Numbered from the stretch's first letter, positions 46,382 to 55,597 are shown. The stretch: DNA of 64,000 nucleotides from CAVTWH01 sp963850915 (GCA_963850915.1 CAWKND010000014.1:124001-188000); one strand, 5' to 3'. Numbers and translations are program-made. Notes: generated from the sequence alone by a model not told the origin.

Positions 46382-47551
46382 ATGATCCGGACGGCTCCCA
46401 CCCGTGGGGGCCGGCACCGTCCGGGGTGGCCGCGCCTGCTCGTTCTGGGCGTGGCCACCCTGCTCGCGGCGTCGGCGTGCCACGGCTCCCCGGCCGCGAG
46501 TGCGGCAGGCCCCACCGCGAAACCCGGCACAGACGCGGGAAGAGGCTCCGCGGCGGGCGCGACCACGGTGCGGCTGCTGGCCCGCTATCCGGTACCGGAG
46601 GCTGGCGTCTCGCACCTGACCCTGTGGTCGCACTACCTGGCCTTCGCCACCGCCGGTGCCACCGCGCAGACCCCGGCGCTGCCCAACCAGATCAAGGTGA
46701 TCGACACCAACACGGGTACCACCCGGACGGTGGCGCGCAGTGCCTACCCGACTGGGCTCTCCGACTGGCTCGGCGGTACCGGCGACTGGCTGGTCTGGAC
46801 GGATCAGCCGCGCGAGCAGGACGACTCGGCAATGGACGTCACCTGGACGATGCACCTGACCAACCTGGTGACCGGTACCGACCGGGTGATCGCGTCGAGT
46901 ACCCGCGCGGAGCGGCTGGTACCGCTGCCGAGCGCGGGGGACGGGTACGTGGCGTGGGCACAGTTGACCGCCGCGGGTACCGGCACCGAGATCCGCACGC
47001 TGCCGGTCGCCGGTGGCCCGGCCCGGGTGGTGGTCGCCGACGCCGCACCCTCCAGCGTCACGGTGTCGGCCGGCTACGTCGTGTACGACGGGGACTCGGC
47101 GCACGGGCGGGACGTGTTCGAGGTACCGGTGACCGGCGGTACCCCGATCCAGGTCAGTACCAGCGGACACGCCCTCTACCCGCAGGCCGCCGCCGGTCGG
47201 GTGGTGTGGCAGGAGCCACCGGACGGCGACCCGGACGCACTGTGGCAGGCCCGGCTCGGCCCAGCTCCGCAGCCGGCGCAGGTACTGGCGGGCACGCCGA
47301 ACCACGGCAACGCGGTACCCGGTACCAACTTCGTGGTTTTCTGGAACGTCGACACCGCGACCGAGGTGGTCGGCCTGACCGGCGACAAGCCGGCCCGCGC
47401 TGTGCTCGCCTCCACCCACCCGGCCGCCGTCCCGCCCAGGCTGACCAGCAGCGACAACCGGGTCGCGTGGGCCGAGTTCACCAACGCCGACAACCAGCCC
47501 GAACAGGTACTGATCACCCTGGCCCAGGTGAGCACCACGGCGACCGGCTGA
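46382..47551 (+). CDS. Beta-propeller lipoprotein, copy 2
   Basis: A 389-residue paralogue of the protein at 44093 with a cleaner lipobox (GVATLLAASAC). The same blade series is present: LTLWSHYLAFATAG, SDWLGGTGDWLVWTDQPREQ, TVSAGYVVYDGDS, GRVVWQEPPDGDPDALWQ, SSDNRVAWAEF. It again starts 3 bases after the C39-like gene, so the spacing of the module is conserved as well as its order. Downstream, a hairpin separates it from ftsW. Confidence 0.72.
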   Translation: MIRTAPTRGGRHRPGWPRLLVLGVATLLAASACHGSPAASAAGPTAKPGTDAGRGSAAGATTVRLLARYPVPEAGVSHLTLWSHYLAFATAGATAQTPALPNQIKVIDTNTGTTRTVARSAYPTGLSDWLGGTGDWLVWTDQPREQDDSAMDVTWTMHLTNLVTGTDRVIASSTRAERLVPLPSAGDGYVAWAQLTAAGTGTEIRTLPVAGGPARVVVADAAPSSVTVSAGYVVYDGDSAHGRDVFEVPVTGGTPIQVSTSGHALYPQAAAGRVVWQEPPDGDPDALWQARLGPAPQPAQVLAGTPNHGNAVPGTNFVVFWNVDTATEVVGLTGDKPARAVLASTHPAAVPPRLTSSDNRVAWAEFTNADNQPEQVLITLAQVSTTATG

Positions 47552-47578
47552 GGACGGGGCGAGCGGCGCGGCGACACG

Positions 47579-47615
47579 CCCGGCGGCGTCCACTCCGGAC
47601 CGGCGTGCCGCCGGG
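47579..47615 (+). promoter_or_regulatory. Perfect 9-bp hairpin ending at the ftsW start codon
   Basis: CCCGGCGGC (47579-47587) pairs with GCCGCCGGG (47607-47615); the next base is the A of the ftsW ATG. It would cover the place where a ribosome site belongs. It may terminate the module transcript or hold down ftsW translation. Confidence 0.5.
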
Positions 47616-49160
47616 ATGATGGAGCGCATGGCTGGGGAGAGCGGCTCCATCGACCTCGACGCGCCGCACCTTGTCCCGGTACCGGACCCGCCGCACCCCG
47701 AGCCGGTCGACGCACCGGCCGGTCGGGCGCCCGGCAGCGGGCTGCCCACCGGCTTCCGGCACGGGCCGCTGGCCAGCCTCCGCGGGGTACTGGCCCGACC
47801 GCTGGCCTCCTACTACCTGCTGCTCGCGAGCTCTGGGCTGCTGGTGGTCATCGGCCTGGTAATGGTCTTCTCGGCGACCAGCGTGCAGTCCTACGCCGCC
47901 AACGGCAACGCCTTCGCCTCGGTCAGCAAGCAGGCAGTGTTCTGCCTGGTCGGGCTGGTCGCCTTCTGGGTGTTCCAGCGGTTGCCGGCCAAGACCTACC
48001 GGGCGCTCGGGCTGCCGCTGCTGGTGACCGCGCTGGCCCTGCTCAGCCTGCTTGACCTGCTCGGGATGACAGCCTCGTCGGATCCGAAGGCAGCGGCGCC
48101 CGCGTTCGGCCCGATCCACGCCTCCAAGCTCAACAACCTCTGGCTCTACCTCGGCCCGCTCCAACTGCAACCCTCCGAGCTGGCCAAGCTCGCCATCGCG
48201 CTGTGGGCCGCGGGGGTACTGGCCACCAAGGGGCCGCGCATCGCCAGCCTGCGTGAGCTGGCGGTACCGCTGTTCCCGGTCACCGGGCTGGTGCTGCTGC
48301 TGGTCGGGTACAACGACTTCGGCACGATGATCTGTCTGCTGATCCTGCTCGTCGGGCTGCTCTGGGCGGCCGGCGTACGGCTGCGCCACTTCGGCCTGCT
48401 GGGCCTGGTCGCGGTGGTCGGTGCCGGCCTGCTGGTGCTCTTCGCCAAGTACCGGGTCACCCGGATCACCTCCTTCTTCGACTCCGGCACCTGCAACCCG
48501 GACAAGGAGTGTTACCAGGCGATCCACGGCATGTACGCGATCGCCGACGGCGGCTGGTTCGGGGTCGGGCTGGGCGAGGGGCGGCTCAAGTGGGGCTGGC
48601 TGCCCAACGGGCACAACGACTTCATCTTCGCGGTGATCGCCGAGGAACTGGGCGTGGTCGGCTGCTTCGTGGTACTCGCGCTGCTGGCCGTACTCGCCTA
48701 CACCGGGCTGCGGATCGCCCGCCGGGTGGACGACCCGTTCCGCCGGATGGTCGGCGCCGGCATCACCATCTGGCTGGTCGGCCAGGCGGCGATCAACATC
48801 GGCGGGGTGATCGGGCTGCTGCCGATCACCGGCCTGCCGCTGCCGTTCATCTCCGACGGCGGATCGGCCCTGGTGGTGACCATGGCGGCGGTCGGGCTGC
48901 TGGCCTCGTTCGCGCGTGCCGAGCCGGATGCCGCGCGGGCGCTGCACGCCCGTCCACCCGACCGGTGGGTACGACTACTCTGGGCGCCACTGCCCCCGCT
49001 GCCCCGCGACAGCGTGGCCGGTCTGGTTCGCCAACCGCGACCCGCTGACCGGCCGCCACCGCGTACCGGCTCCGGTGGCGCGCGCCCGGTGCGGACCAGT
49101 ACCCGGGCGGGGACCAGCGCCGCCGGCCGACCGGCGCGCACACGCGACCGGAGACGGTGA
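47616..49160 (+). CDS. ftsW: FtsW, septal peptidoglycan glycosyltransferase
   Basis: A 514-residue SEDS protein that polymerises lipid II at the septum with FtsI. About ten helices from residue 65 on. SEDS signatures: QPSELAKLAIALWAA, GWLPNGHNDFIFAVIAEELG (with the family acidic residue in NDF) and GLPLPFISDGGSAL. The cytoplasmic tail (about 75 residues) is Arg/Pro-rich. Start uncertain: ATG 47616, 47619 and 47628 are all in frame. Normally ftsW directly follows murD; here two secreted modules intervene. Confidence 0.93.
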   Translation: MMERMAGESGSIDLDAPHLVPVPDPPHPEPVDAPAGRAPGSGLPTGFRHGPLASLRGVLARPLASYYLLLASSGLLVVIGLVMVFSATSVQSYAANGNAFASVSKQAVFCLVGLVAFWVFQRLPAKTYRALGLPLLVTALALLSLLDLLGMTASSDPKAAAPAFGPIHASKLNNLWLYLGPLQLQPSELAKLAIALWAAGVLATKGPRIASLRELAVPLFPVTGLVLLLVGYNDFGTMICLLILLVGLLWAAGVRLRHFGLLGLVAVVGAGLLVLFAKYRVTRITSFFDSGTCNPDKECYQAIHGMYAIADGGWFGVGLGEGRLKWGWLPNGHNDFIFAVIAEELGVVGCFVVLALLAVLAYTGLRIARRVDDPFRRMVGAGITIWLVGQAAINIGGVIGLLPITGLPLPFISDGGSALVVTMAAVGLLASFARAEPDAARALHARPPDRWVRLLWAPLPPLPRDSVAGLVRQPRPADRPPPRTGSGGARPVRTSTRAGTSAAGRPARTRDRRR

Positions 49161-49172
49161 GGGGAGATCAGG

Positions 49173-50276
49173 ATGGGCGGGCTGCGGTCGGTAGTGCTGG
49201 CAGGCGGGGGTACCGGCGGGCACATCTACCCGCTCCTCGCGTTCGCTGACTGCCTGCGCCGGCACGACCCCGACCTGCGCATCACGTGCGTCGGGACGGC
49301 GCAGGGGCTGGAGACGGAGATCATTCCGCCGCGCGGGTACGACCTGCGGCTGGTACCGGCGTTCCAGCTGCCCCGGTCGGTGAACATGAACCTGGTGCGT
49401 ACCCCGGACCGGATGTGGCGCTCCTCGCGGGCAGCGCGCGCCGTGCTGGACGACGTCTCCGCCGATGCCGTCGTCGGGTTCGGTGGCTACGTGTCGGTAC
49501 CTGCCTACCTGGCCGCGTGGCGTCGGCACACGCCGATCGTGATCCACGAGGTGAACGTACCGGTGGGCGTGGCCAACAAGATGGGCATGCGCTTCACCAC
49601 CAACGTGGCGGTCGGCTTCCCGTACCAGACCGAGCAGGTACCGGCGCTGGCCAAGGCCCGGGTCACCGGCGTCCCGCTGCGTACCGCCATCTCCACCCTC
49701 GACCGCGCGGCCCGGCAGCGGGAGGCCCGGGCGCACTTCGGGCTCGACCCGGACCGGCCCACCCTCTTCGTCTTCGGCGCCTCGCAGGGCGCCCGCTCGA
49801 TCAACCTGGCGATGGCCGGGGCGGCCAAGGCGGTCACCGCCGCCGGCATCCAGGTACTGCACATCATGGGCGCGCGCAACGAGCCGGTGGAGATCCCGCC
49901 GGACCTCGGCGCACCGTACGTCACCACCAAGTTCCTCTCCGAGATGGAGCTCGGCTACGCCGCCGCCGACGTCGCGCTGTGCCGGGGCGGGGCGATGACC
50001 TGCGCCGAGACGGCTGCCGTCGGTATCCCGGCGATCTACGTACCGCTGCCCTACGGCAACGGCGAGCAGCGCCGCAACGCGCTGCCCGTGGTGGAGGCCG
50101 GCGGCGGGCTGCTGGTCGACGACGCTGACCTGACCCCGGCCTGGATCGAGAGCACCGTGATCCCGTTGCTGCGCGACCCGGCCCGGGTCGCCGCGATGTC
50201 AACCGCCGCCGCCGGATACGGTCGACGCGACGGCGACGAAGCACTGCGTTCCTTCCTCTACGAGGTGGCTGGCTAG
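49173..50276 (+). CDS. murG: MurG, lipid II synthase
   Basis: A 367-residue GT-B glycosyltransferase adding GlcNAc to lipid I. N-terminal glycine loop VVLAGGGTGGHIYPLLAFA (8-26), HEVNVPVGVANKMG, the UDP-GlcNAc site LCRGGAMTCAETAAVGIPAI (about 270-289) and VPLPYGNGEQRRNA. The ATG has GAGGGGAGATCAGG upstream. It is followed without a gap by murC. Confidence 0.97.
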   Translation: MGGLRSVVLAGGGTGGHIYPLLAFADCLRRHDPDLRITCVGTAQGLETEIIPPRGYDLRLVPAFQLPRSVNMNLVRTPDRMWRSSRAARAVLDDVSADAVVGFGGYVSVPAYLAAWRRHTPIVIHEVNVPVGVANKMGMRFTTNVAVGFPYQTEQVPALAKARVTGVPLRTAISTLDRAARQREARAHFGLDPDRPTLFVFGASQGARSINLAMAGAAKAVTAAGIQVLHIMGARNEPVEIPPDLGAPYVTTKFLSEMELGYAAADVALCRGGAMTCAETAAVGIPAIYVPLPYGNGEQRRNALPVVEAGGGLLVDDADLTPAWIESTVIPLLRDPARVAAMSTAAAGYGRRDGDEALRSFLYEVAG

Positions 50277-51764
50277 ATGGCATTGACGGCTGAGGAGCTG
50301 GGCCGGGTACACCTCATCGGCATCGGTGGGGTCGGGATGAGCGGGCTGGCCCGGTTGATGCTGACCCGAGGCATTCCGGTCTCCGGCAGCGAACTGCGCG
50401 ACTGGCCACAACTGGCCGGCCTGCGCGCGCTCGGCGGCACCATCCACATGTCCCACGTGGTCGGCAACCTGGACGGGGTGGACACGGTGGTCTACTCCAC
50501 CGCGATCCCGGCCGACCACCTGGAGCTGGTCGAGGCGCGCGAGCGGGGGCTGCGGGTACTGCACCGCTCCGCCGCGCTCGCCGCCACCATGGTCAACCGG
50601 CGGGCCATCGCGGTCGCCGGTACCCACGGCAAGACCACCACCACCTCGATGGTCACCTCGGTACTGCAGCACGCCGGGCTGGACCCGTCGTTCGTGATCG
50701 GCGGGGAGATCTCCGAGGCCGGCTCCAACGGCCACCACGGCTCGGGTGAGTACTTCGTCGTCGAGGCGGACGAGAGCGACCGCTCGTTCCTGCTCTACGA
50801 CCCGTTCGTGGCGATCGTCACCAACATCGACGCCGACCACCTGAACACCTACGGCGACCTGGCCGGGCTGACCGACGCCTTCGTGCAGTTCGCGGAGCGG
50901 ACCCGGGCCGGCGGCTTCGTCGTCGCGTGCGCCGACAACGTGGGTACCCGGGAGCTGGCGCAGCGGGTCCGGTCGGCCGGCTTCACCGTGTACACCTACG
51001 GCGAGGCGGAGGACGCCGACCTGCGGCTGACCGAGATCACCTCGTCGGTACGCGGGGTGCGCTACTTCGCCACCCTGGACGGGCAGCCACTGGGCGAGAT
51101 CGCGGTACCCACGCCCGGCCGGCACCTCGGGCTGAACTCGGCAGCGGCGGTACTCACCGCACTGCGTCTCGGGCTGTCCATCGAGACGATCGTCGAGGCG
51201 CTCGCCGCCTTCCCCGGCGTACGCCGCCGCTTCGAGCTCAAGGGCGAGGTCGACGGGGTACGCGTCTACGACGAGTACGCCTACCACCCGACCTCGATGA
51301 CCGCGGCGATCGAGACGCTGGTCGAGGTGGCCCGCCCGGGCCGGCTGATCGTGGTCTTCCAGCCCTACCGGATGTACCGCACCCGCGACTTCCAGACCGA
51401 GATCGCCGCCGCGCTCGCCCTCGCCGACCAGGCCATCGTGCTGGAGGTGTTCGGCCCCGGTGAGATGCGCGAGCCGGGCCAGGGCGGGGTGGCGCTCACC
51501 GCCGCGATCGACCTGCCGGAGACGGCCAAGGTCTTCGTACCCGACTGGGACCAGGTCGCCGACGAGGTGGCCGCGCGGGCCGAGGAGGGCGACGTGGTGG
51601 TGACCATGGGCGCACCGCCGATCTCGTTGCTGGGTGACGAACTGCTCGACGCGCTGGCCCAGCGGGTGGCGCCGCCGCAGTACAAGGGGCGGCACGCCGG
51701 CCCGGTGGAGGATGCGGGTACCCCCGGGGACGGCGCGGTGCCGGCCGGGAACACGGCCGGATGA
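50277..51764 (+). CDS. murC: MurC, UDP-MurNAc:L-alanine ligase
   Basis: A 495-residue first Mur ligase. N-terminal Rossmann loop HLIGIGGVGMSGLARL (11-26), ATP loop VAGTHGKTTTTSMV near residue 115, EADESDRSFLLY near 160, and YDEYAYHPTSM near 335. The start abuts the murG stop and its own stop overlaps ftsQ as ATGA. Confidence 0.97.
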   Translation: MALTAEELGRVHLIGIGGVGMSGLARLMLTRGIPVSGSELRDWPQLAGLRALGGTIHMSHVVGNLDGVDTVVYSTAIPADHLELVEARERGLRVLHRSAALAATMVNRRAIAVAGTHGKTTTTSMVTSVLQHAGLDPSFVIGGEISEAGSNGHHGSGEYFVVEADESDRSFLLYDPFVAIVTNIDADHLNTYGDLAGLTDAFVQFAERTRAGGFVVACADNVGTRELAQRVRSAGFTVYTYGEAEDADLRLTEITSSVRGVRYFATLDGQPLGEIAVPTPGRHLGLNSAAAVLTALRLGLSIETIVEALAAFPGVRRRFELKGEVDGVRVYDEYAYHPTSMTAAIETLVEVARPGRLIVVFQPYRMYRTRDFQTEIAAALALADQAIVLEVFGPGEMREPGQGGVALTAAIDLPETAKVFVPDWDQVADEVAARAEEGDVVVTMGAPPISLLGDELLDALAQRVAPPQYKGRHAGPVEDAGTPGDGAVPAGNTAG

Positions 51765-52567
51765 GGCCACGGGCGCCGCACCCGCGGGGTACCGGCGCCC
51801 GCCGCCCGGCCACTCGCCGCTGGCAGCTGGTACGGGCGCGCGCGGAGGCGGTACCCGCTTCGGTGCGCCGGTTCAACCAGCGCGCCCGCCAGCGCCGCCT
51901 GCGGACAGCCAGGCCGTGGCTGGTGGCGGCCGCCGCGCTGGCCGTACTCGGTCTGCTTGGCTGGGTGCTCTACCGCACCCCGGTGCTGGGCGTGCACACC
52001 GTGCGAGTCACCGGCAACACCCTGGTCAGCGCCGACGATGTGCAGCGCGCCGCGGCGATCCGGTCGGGTACCCCGCTGGCCGGGCTGGACCTGTCGAAGA
52101 TCGGTGCCCGGGTGGTGGCTGGGCTGCCGCCGGTACGTACTGCCAAGGTCACCCGGGACTGGCCGGGTGCCGTGGTCATCACGGTCACCGAGCGGGTCGG
52201 GGTGGCCACCGCACAGCGGGCCGACAAGCGCTGGCTGGTACTGGACGCGAGCGCGGTCGGTTTCCAGGACCTCGCGGCCGTACCGGACCTGCCGGTACTC
52301 GTACTGGCCAACCCCGGCCGGTCGGATGCCAGTACCGTCGCCGCCCTGGCCGTACTCGCCGCGCTGACCCCCGAGCTGCGCGATGCGCTCGTCCAGTTGA
52401 AGGCGCCCACGCCGAACGCAATTCGGTTGGAGCTGACCAAGAATCGCGAGATCATCTGGGGCGACGCCACGCAGAACGACGCGAAAGCCAAGGACGCCAC
52501 GGCGCTGCTCAGCCACTCGGATTCGGTGATCGACGTCAGCGCACCGGATGTCGTGACGGTCAATTGA
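51761..52567 (+). CDS. ftsQ: FtsQ, divisome protein
   Basis: A 268-residue bitopic division protein. Basic cytoplasmic head, helix near 51-69 (WLVAAAALAVLGLLGWVLY), POTRA domain (VLGVHTVRVTGNTLVSADDVQRAAAI, about 74-100) and the FtsQ domain with KVTRDWPGAVVITVTER. It links the early and late divisome through FtsL and FtsB partners. Last gene of the tightly overlapping mraZ-ftsQ run; ftsZ has its own promoter downstream. Confidence 0.95.
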   Translation: MRPRAPHPRGTGARRPATRRWQLVRARAEAVPASVRRFNQRARQRRLRTARPWLVAAAALAVLGLLGWVLYRTPVLGVHTVRVTGNTLVSADDVQRAAAIRSGTPLAGLDLSKIGARVVAGLPPVRTAKVTRDWPGAVVITVTERVGVATAQRADKRWLVLDASAVGFQDLAAVPDLPVLVLANPGRSDASTVAALAVLAALTPELRDALVQLKAPTPNAIRLELTKNREIIWGDATQNDAKAKDATALLSHSDSVIDVSAPDVVTVN

Positions 52568-52680
52568 CGCCCGCTTCCGTACCCCCGATCCGGGGTTACT
52601 TTCTGATCATCGGGCGACACGCCGCGCCGCGTCCTTGGAACGCGACGCCGCGCCGCTAACGTAATCGAACAGGCTGATAG

Positions 52681-52709
52681 TTGACATAACTCTAAGCCTC
52701 TAGTAAAGG
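52681..52709 (+). promoter_or_regulatory. ftsZ promoter
   Basis: A perfect -35 hexamer TTGACA (52681-52686) with TAAAGG (52704-52709) 17 bases on; TAGTAA at 52701 is an alternative -10. The stretch is strikingly AT-rich for this genome and lies in the 256-base ftsQ-ftsZ gap, giving a leader of about 110 bases. The rest of the gap (52568-52680) shows only GC-rich imperfect repeats near 52615-52655. Confidence 0.65.
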
Positions 52710-52823
52710 ATGAGGGTTTTCCCCTGTCCTCGTTCCTGCAGTCCGTCAAGACCAGCGTGCAGCCCGTCAGAGCAGCGCACATGTTCACCGCCGGGTGAGC
52801 ACACCGATCCGAGAGGGATGCCG

Positions 52824-53945
52824 ATGACTCCTCCGCACAACTACCTCGCGGTCATCAAGGTCGTCGGTATCGGTGGCGGCGGCGTGAACGCGGTCAACCG
52901 GATGATCGAGGTCGGCCTCAAGGGCGTCGAGTTCATCGCGATCAACACCGATGCCCAGGCGCTCCTGATGAGCGACGCCGACGTGAAGCTCGACGTGGGT
53001 CGCGAACTCACCCGCGGGCTGGGCGCCGGTGCCAACCCGGATGTCGGCAAGAACGCCGCCGAGGATCACCGCGACGAGATCGAGGAGGTCCTCAAGGGGG
53101 CCGACATGGTCTTCGTGACCTGCGGCGAGGGCGGCGGTACCGGTACCGGCGGCGCGCCCGTGGTCGGCAACATCTCCCGCAAGCTGGGGGCGCTGACCAT
53201 CGGTGTGGTGACCCGGCCGTTCTCGTTCGAGGGCAAGCGCCGCCAGCTGCAGGCCGAGACCGGGATCGAGGAGCTGCGCAACCAGTGCGACACGCTCATC
53301 GTCATCCCGAATGACCGGCTGCTCGCGCTCGGTGACCGCGGCATCTCGATGATGGACGCGTTCCGCCAGGCCGACCAGGTACTGCTCTCGGGTGTGCAGG
53401 GGATCACCGACCTGATCACCACGCCCGGCCTGATCAACCTGGACTTCGCCGACGTGAAGAGCGTGATGAGCGGGGCCGGCAGCGCACTCATGGGCATCGG
53501 CTCGGCGCGCGGCGACAACCGGGCGGTCGAGGCGGCCGAGAAGGCGATCTCCAGCCCGCTGCTGGAGCAGAGCATGGACGGGGCGCGCGGCGTGCTGCTG
53601 TCCATCGCGGGCGGCTCCGACCTGGGGCTGTTCGAGATCAACGACGCGGCCCAGCTGGTCACCGACGCGGCCCACTCGGATGCCAACATCATCTTCGGTG
53701 CGGTGATCGACGACGCGCTGGGCGACGAGGTACGGGTGACCGTGATCGCGGCCGGCTTCGACAGCGGCTCGCCCTCGTACAAGCCCGCTGATCAGCGCAA
53801 GGTACCGATCCCCACGCACGTCGTCGACCAGCCCTCACCCACCGGCAGCGCTACGCCACGCCAGCAGCCGACCACGCCGGCCAACCGCAACCGGGTGCTC
53901 TTCGACGACGTCGACGTGCCGGACTTCCTCAAGAACGGCGCGTGA
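52824..53945 (+). CDS. ftsZ: FtsZ, division tubulin
   Basis: A 373-residue GTPase forming the Z ring. Tubulin signature GEGGGTGTGGAPVV at about 101-114, synergy loop NLDFADVKSVMSGAGSALMG, and the C-terminal partner-binding peptide DDVDVPDFLKNGA that binds SepF and others. The ATG at 52824 has GAGAGGG at good distance; an ATG 6 bases earlier is less well placed. The linker (about 320-360) is short. Overlaps the next gene as GTGA. Confidence 0.97.
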   Translation: MTPPHNYLAVIKVVGIGGGGVNAVNRMIEVGLKGVEFIAINTDAQALLMSDADVKLDVGRELTRGLGAGANPDVGKNAAEDHRDEIEEVLKGADMVFVTCGEGGGTGTGGAPVVGNISRKLGALTIGVVTRPFSFEGKRRQLQAETGIEELRNQCDTLIVIPNDRLLALGDRGISMMDAFRQADQVLLSGVQGITDLITTPGLINLDFADVKSVMSGAGSALMGIGSARGDNRAVEAAEKAISSPLLEQSMDGARGVLLSIAGGSDLGLFEINDAAQLVTDAAHSDANIIFGAVIDDALGDEVRVTVIAAGFDSGSPSYKPADQRKVPIPTHVVDQPSPTGSATPRQQPTTPANRNRVLFDDVDVPDFLKNGA

Positions 53946-54710
53946 CCGGGGCGGCTGAGCCGCCAGCTCCGCAGTCCGACGAGGCCGACCTGGCCCGGCG
54001 GGCCGAGATCGCGGCGAACCTGGCGGACGTACGGGCCCGGATCGCGGCCGGCTGCGTAGCGGCCGGCCGCGATCCGGAGCACCTCACGCTCATCGCGGTC
54101 AGCAAGACCTTTCCGGCCCGGGACGTGCTGCACCTGGCTGCCCTCGGGATCCTCGACGTGGGGGAGAACCGGGACCAGGAGGCCGCGCCCAAGGCCGCCG
54201 AGGTACGCGCCGCGGGAGTGGTACCCCGCTGGCACTTCATCGGCCAGCTGCAGCGCAACAAGTGCCGCTCGGTGGTCGGGTACGCCGACCTGGTGCACTC
54301 GGTTGACCGGGTACGCCTGGCCCGTACCCTCGGCGAGCTCGCCGGGCAGCACCGCGACTCGCCGCTGCCGGCGCTGGTACAGATCAGCCTCGACGGCGAC
54401 GTGACCCGCGGCGGGGCGGCCGTGGACGCCACCGATCCCGAGCACGACCTCTTCCGCGTGGTCGAGGAGATCGCCGGCCAGCCCGGCGCTGCGCTTCGCC
54501 GGTGTGATGGCGGTGGCGCCGCTGCGCTGGCAGCCGGAGTTCGCCTTCGCTCGGCTGGCCACCCTCGCCGAAGTGCTGCGCGCCGAACACCCGGACGCCA
54601 CAATCATCTCCGCCGGCATGAGTGGTGACCTTGAGCAGGCACTTGAACACGGCGCGACACATCTACGCATCGGTGCCGCGTTGCTCGGATCACGGCCTCC
54701 GCTGCGGTAA
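53942..54710 (+). pseudogene. yggS, PLP homeostasis protein, frame interrupted
   Basis: YggS/PROSC-family protein that buffers pyridoxal phosphate. The PLP lysine is in LIAVSKTFPARDV, then VGENRDQEA and WHFIGQLQRNKCR. The frame breaks at 54482-54488: VVEEIAGQP is followed one frame later by ALRFAGVMAVAPLRWQ and ISAGMSGDLEQALEHGATHLRIG to the stop at 54710, consistent with one extra base near 54485. Joined it is about 255 residues, normal. The pgeF (YfiH) gene often found between ftsZ and yggS in actinobacteria is absent. Confidence 0.88.
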
Positions 54711-54810
54711 CCTGACCGCGAGGTAAGGGAACTACACCACTGTCTTTTCCCCGTTCACCGCGGGTGTGGCGGGTTGGGCGCAGCTGTGCGCCGCTGTCGG
54801 GAAGAGACGA

Positions 54811-54855
54811 ATGGCGGAGGACTTGCGCGACCGCACGGGGGCGGCCGGGCACTGA
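54811..54855 (+). CDS. Possible 14-codon leader ORF upstream of sepF
   Basis: ATG after GGAAGAGA opens MAEDLRDRTGAAGH and stops 19 bases before the sepF ATG. It may be a chance ORF or a small coupled leader; no homologue is recognised. The rest of the 164-base gap before sepF has no clear signal. Confidence 0.2.
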   Translation: MAEDLRDRTGAAGH

Positions 54856-54874
54856 GTTGGGAGGGGTCGGGGCG

Positions 54875-55597
54875 ATGGGCGCGTTTCGCAAGGCGGGCGT
54901 ATGGCTCGGCCTCATCGAGGACGACGAGGAGTCCTACCCGTCGCGCGGGTACGACCGCGGCGGGTACGACGAGTACGAGGACGACGAGGATGAGGTGGTC
55001 CCGGTACGCCGTGGCGCCGAGTCCGGGCGCTCCGACTCGGGCCGGGACTCGGGCCGGGACGCGGTTCGGGACTCGGCGGACCACGGTCGCCCGCACTCCC
55101 GGCTCGCCGAGGCGCTGCGCGCGGAGGCCGCCCGCGAGGCGGAGCGGGCCGAGGCACAGCGCGCCGAGGTGCACCACACGGAGTCGGTACGCCCGTCCGT
55201 ACGCCCGCTGCCGCGTACTCCGGTGGTCAGTACCGAGTACCCGACCCGGGACAACCTGGCACTCGCGCCGCAGGTGGTGGTACGCGAGCGGCCGGCTGTC
55301 CACGAGCCCGAGGAGCGCAACCGGTACCAGATCACCACACTGCACCCCACCACGTACCACGAGGCGCGTACGGTCGGAGAGCACTTCCGGGACGGGGTAC
55401 CCGTGATCATGAACCTGACCGAGATGGCCGAAGCCGACGCGCGCAGGTTGGTCGACTTCGCCGCCGGGCTCGCGTTCGGCCTTCGCGGTAGCATGGAGCG
55501 CGTCACCAACCGGGTATTCCTGCTGTCGCCAGCGAATGTGCAGGTCACGCCGGAAGACAAGATGAAGATTGCCGAGGGCGGCTTCTTCGCGACCTAG
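54875..55597 (+). CDS. sepF: SepF, FtsZ membrane anchor
   Basis: A 240-residue protein. Conserved N-terminal amphipathic membrane helix MGAFRKAGVWLGLIEDDEE, a long charged linker (about 20-130, rich in Glu, Arg and Ala) and the SepF core from ITTLHPTTYHEARTVGEHFRDG through VIMNLTEMAEADARRLVDFAAGL to RVFLLSPANVQV. It ties FtsZ to the membrane in actinobacteria, which lack FtsA. The ATG follows GGGAGGGG. The linker is longer than in most homologues. Confidence 0.95.
   Translation: MGAFRKAGVWLGLIEDDEESYPSRGYDRGGYDEYEDDEDEVVPVRRGAESGRSDSGRDSGRDAVRDSADHGRPHSRLAEALRAEAAREAERAEAQRAEVHHTESVRPSVRPLPRTPVVSTEYPTRDNLALAPQVVVRERPAVHEPEERNRYQITTLHPTTYHEARTVGEHFRDGVPVIMNLTEMAEADARRLVDFAAGLAFGLRGSMERVTNRVFLLSPANVQVTPEDKMKIAEGGFFAT

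Larger units (their letters stand above)
43199..47551 (+). repeat. Tandem duplication of a two-gene secreted module inside the dcw cluster
   Basis: Module 1 (43199-45271) and module 2 (45497-47551) have the same order, the same 3-base intra-module gap and similar ribosome sites. At about 69 percent identity in the peptidase-like part the duplication is old and both copies have stayed open, suggesting both are used. No transposase, integrase or repeats are seen at the edges. Confidence 0.8.
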
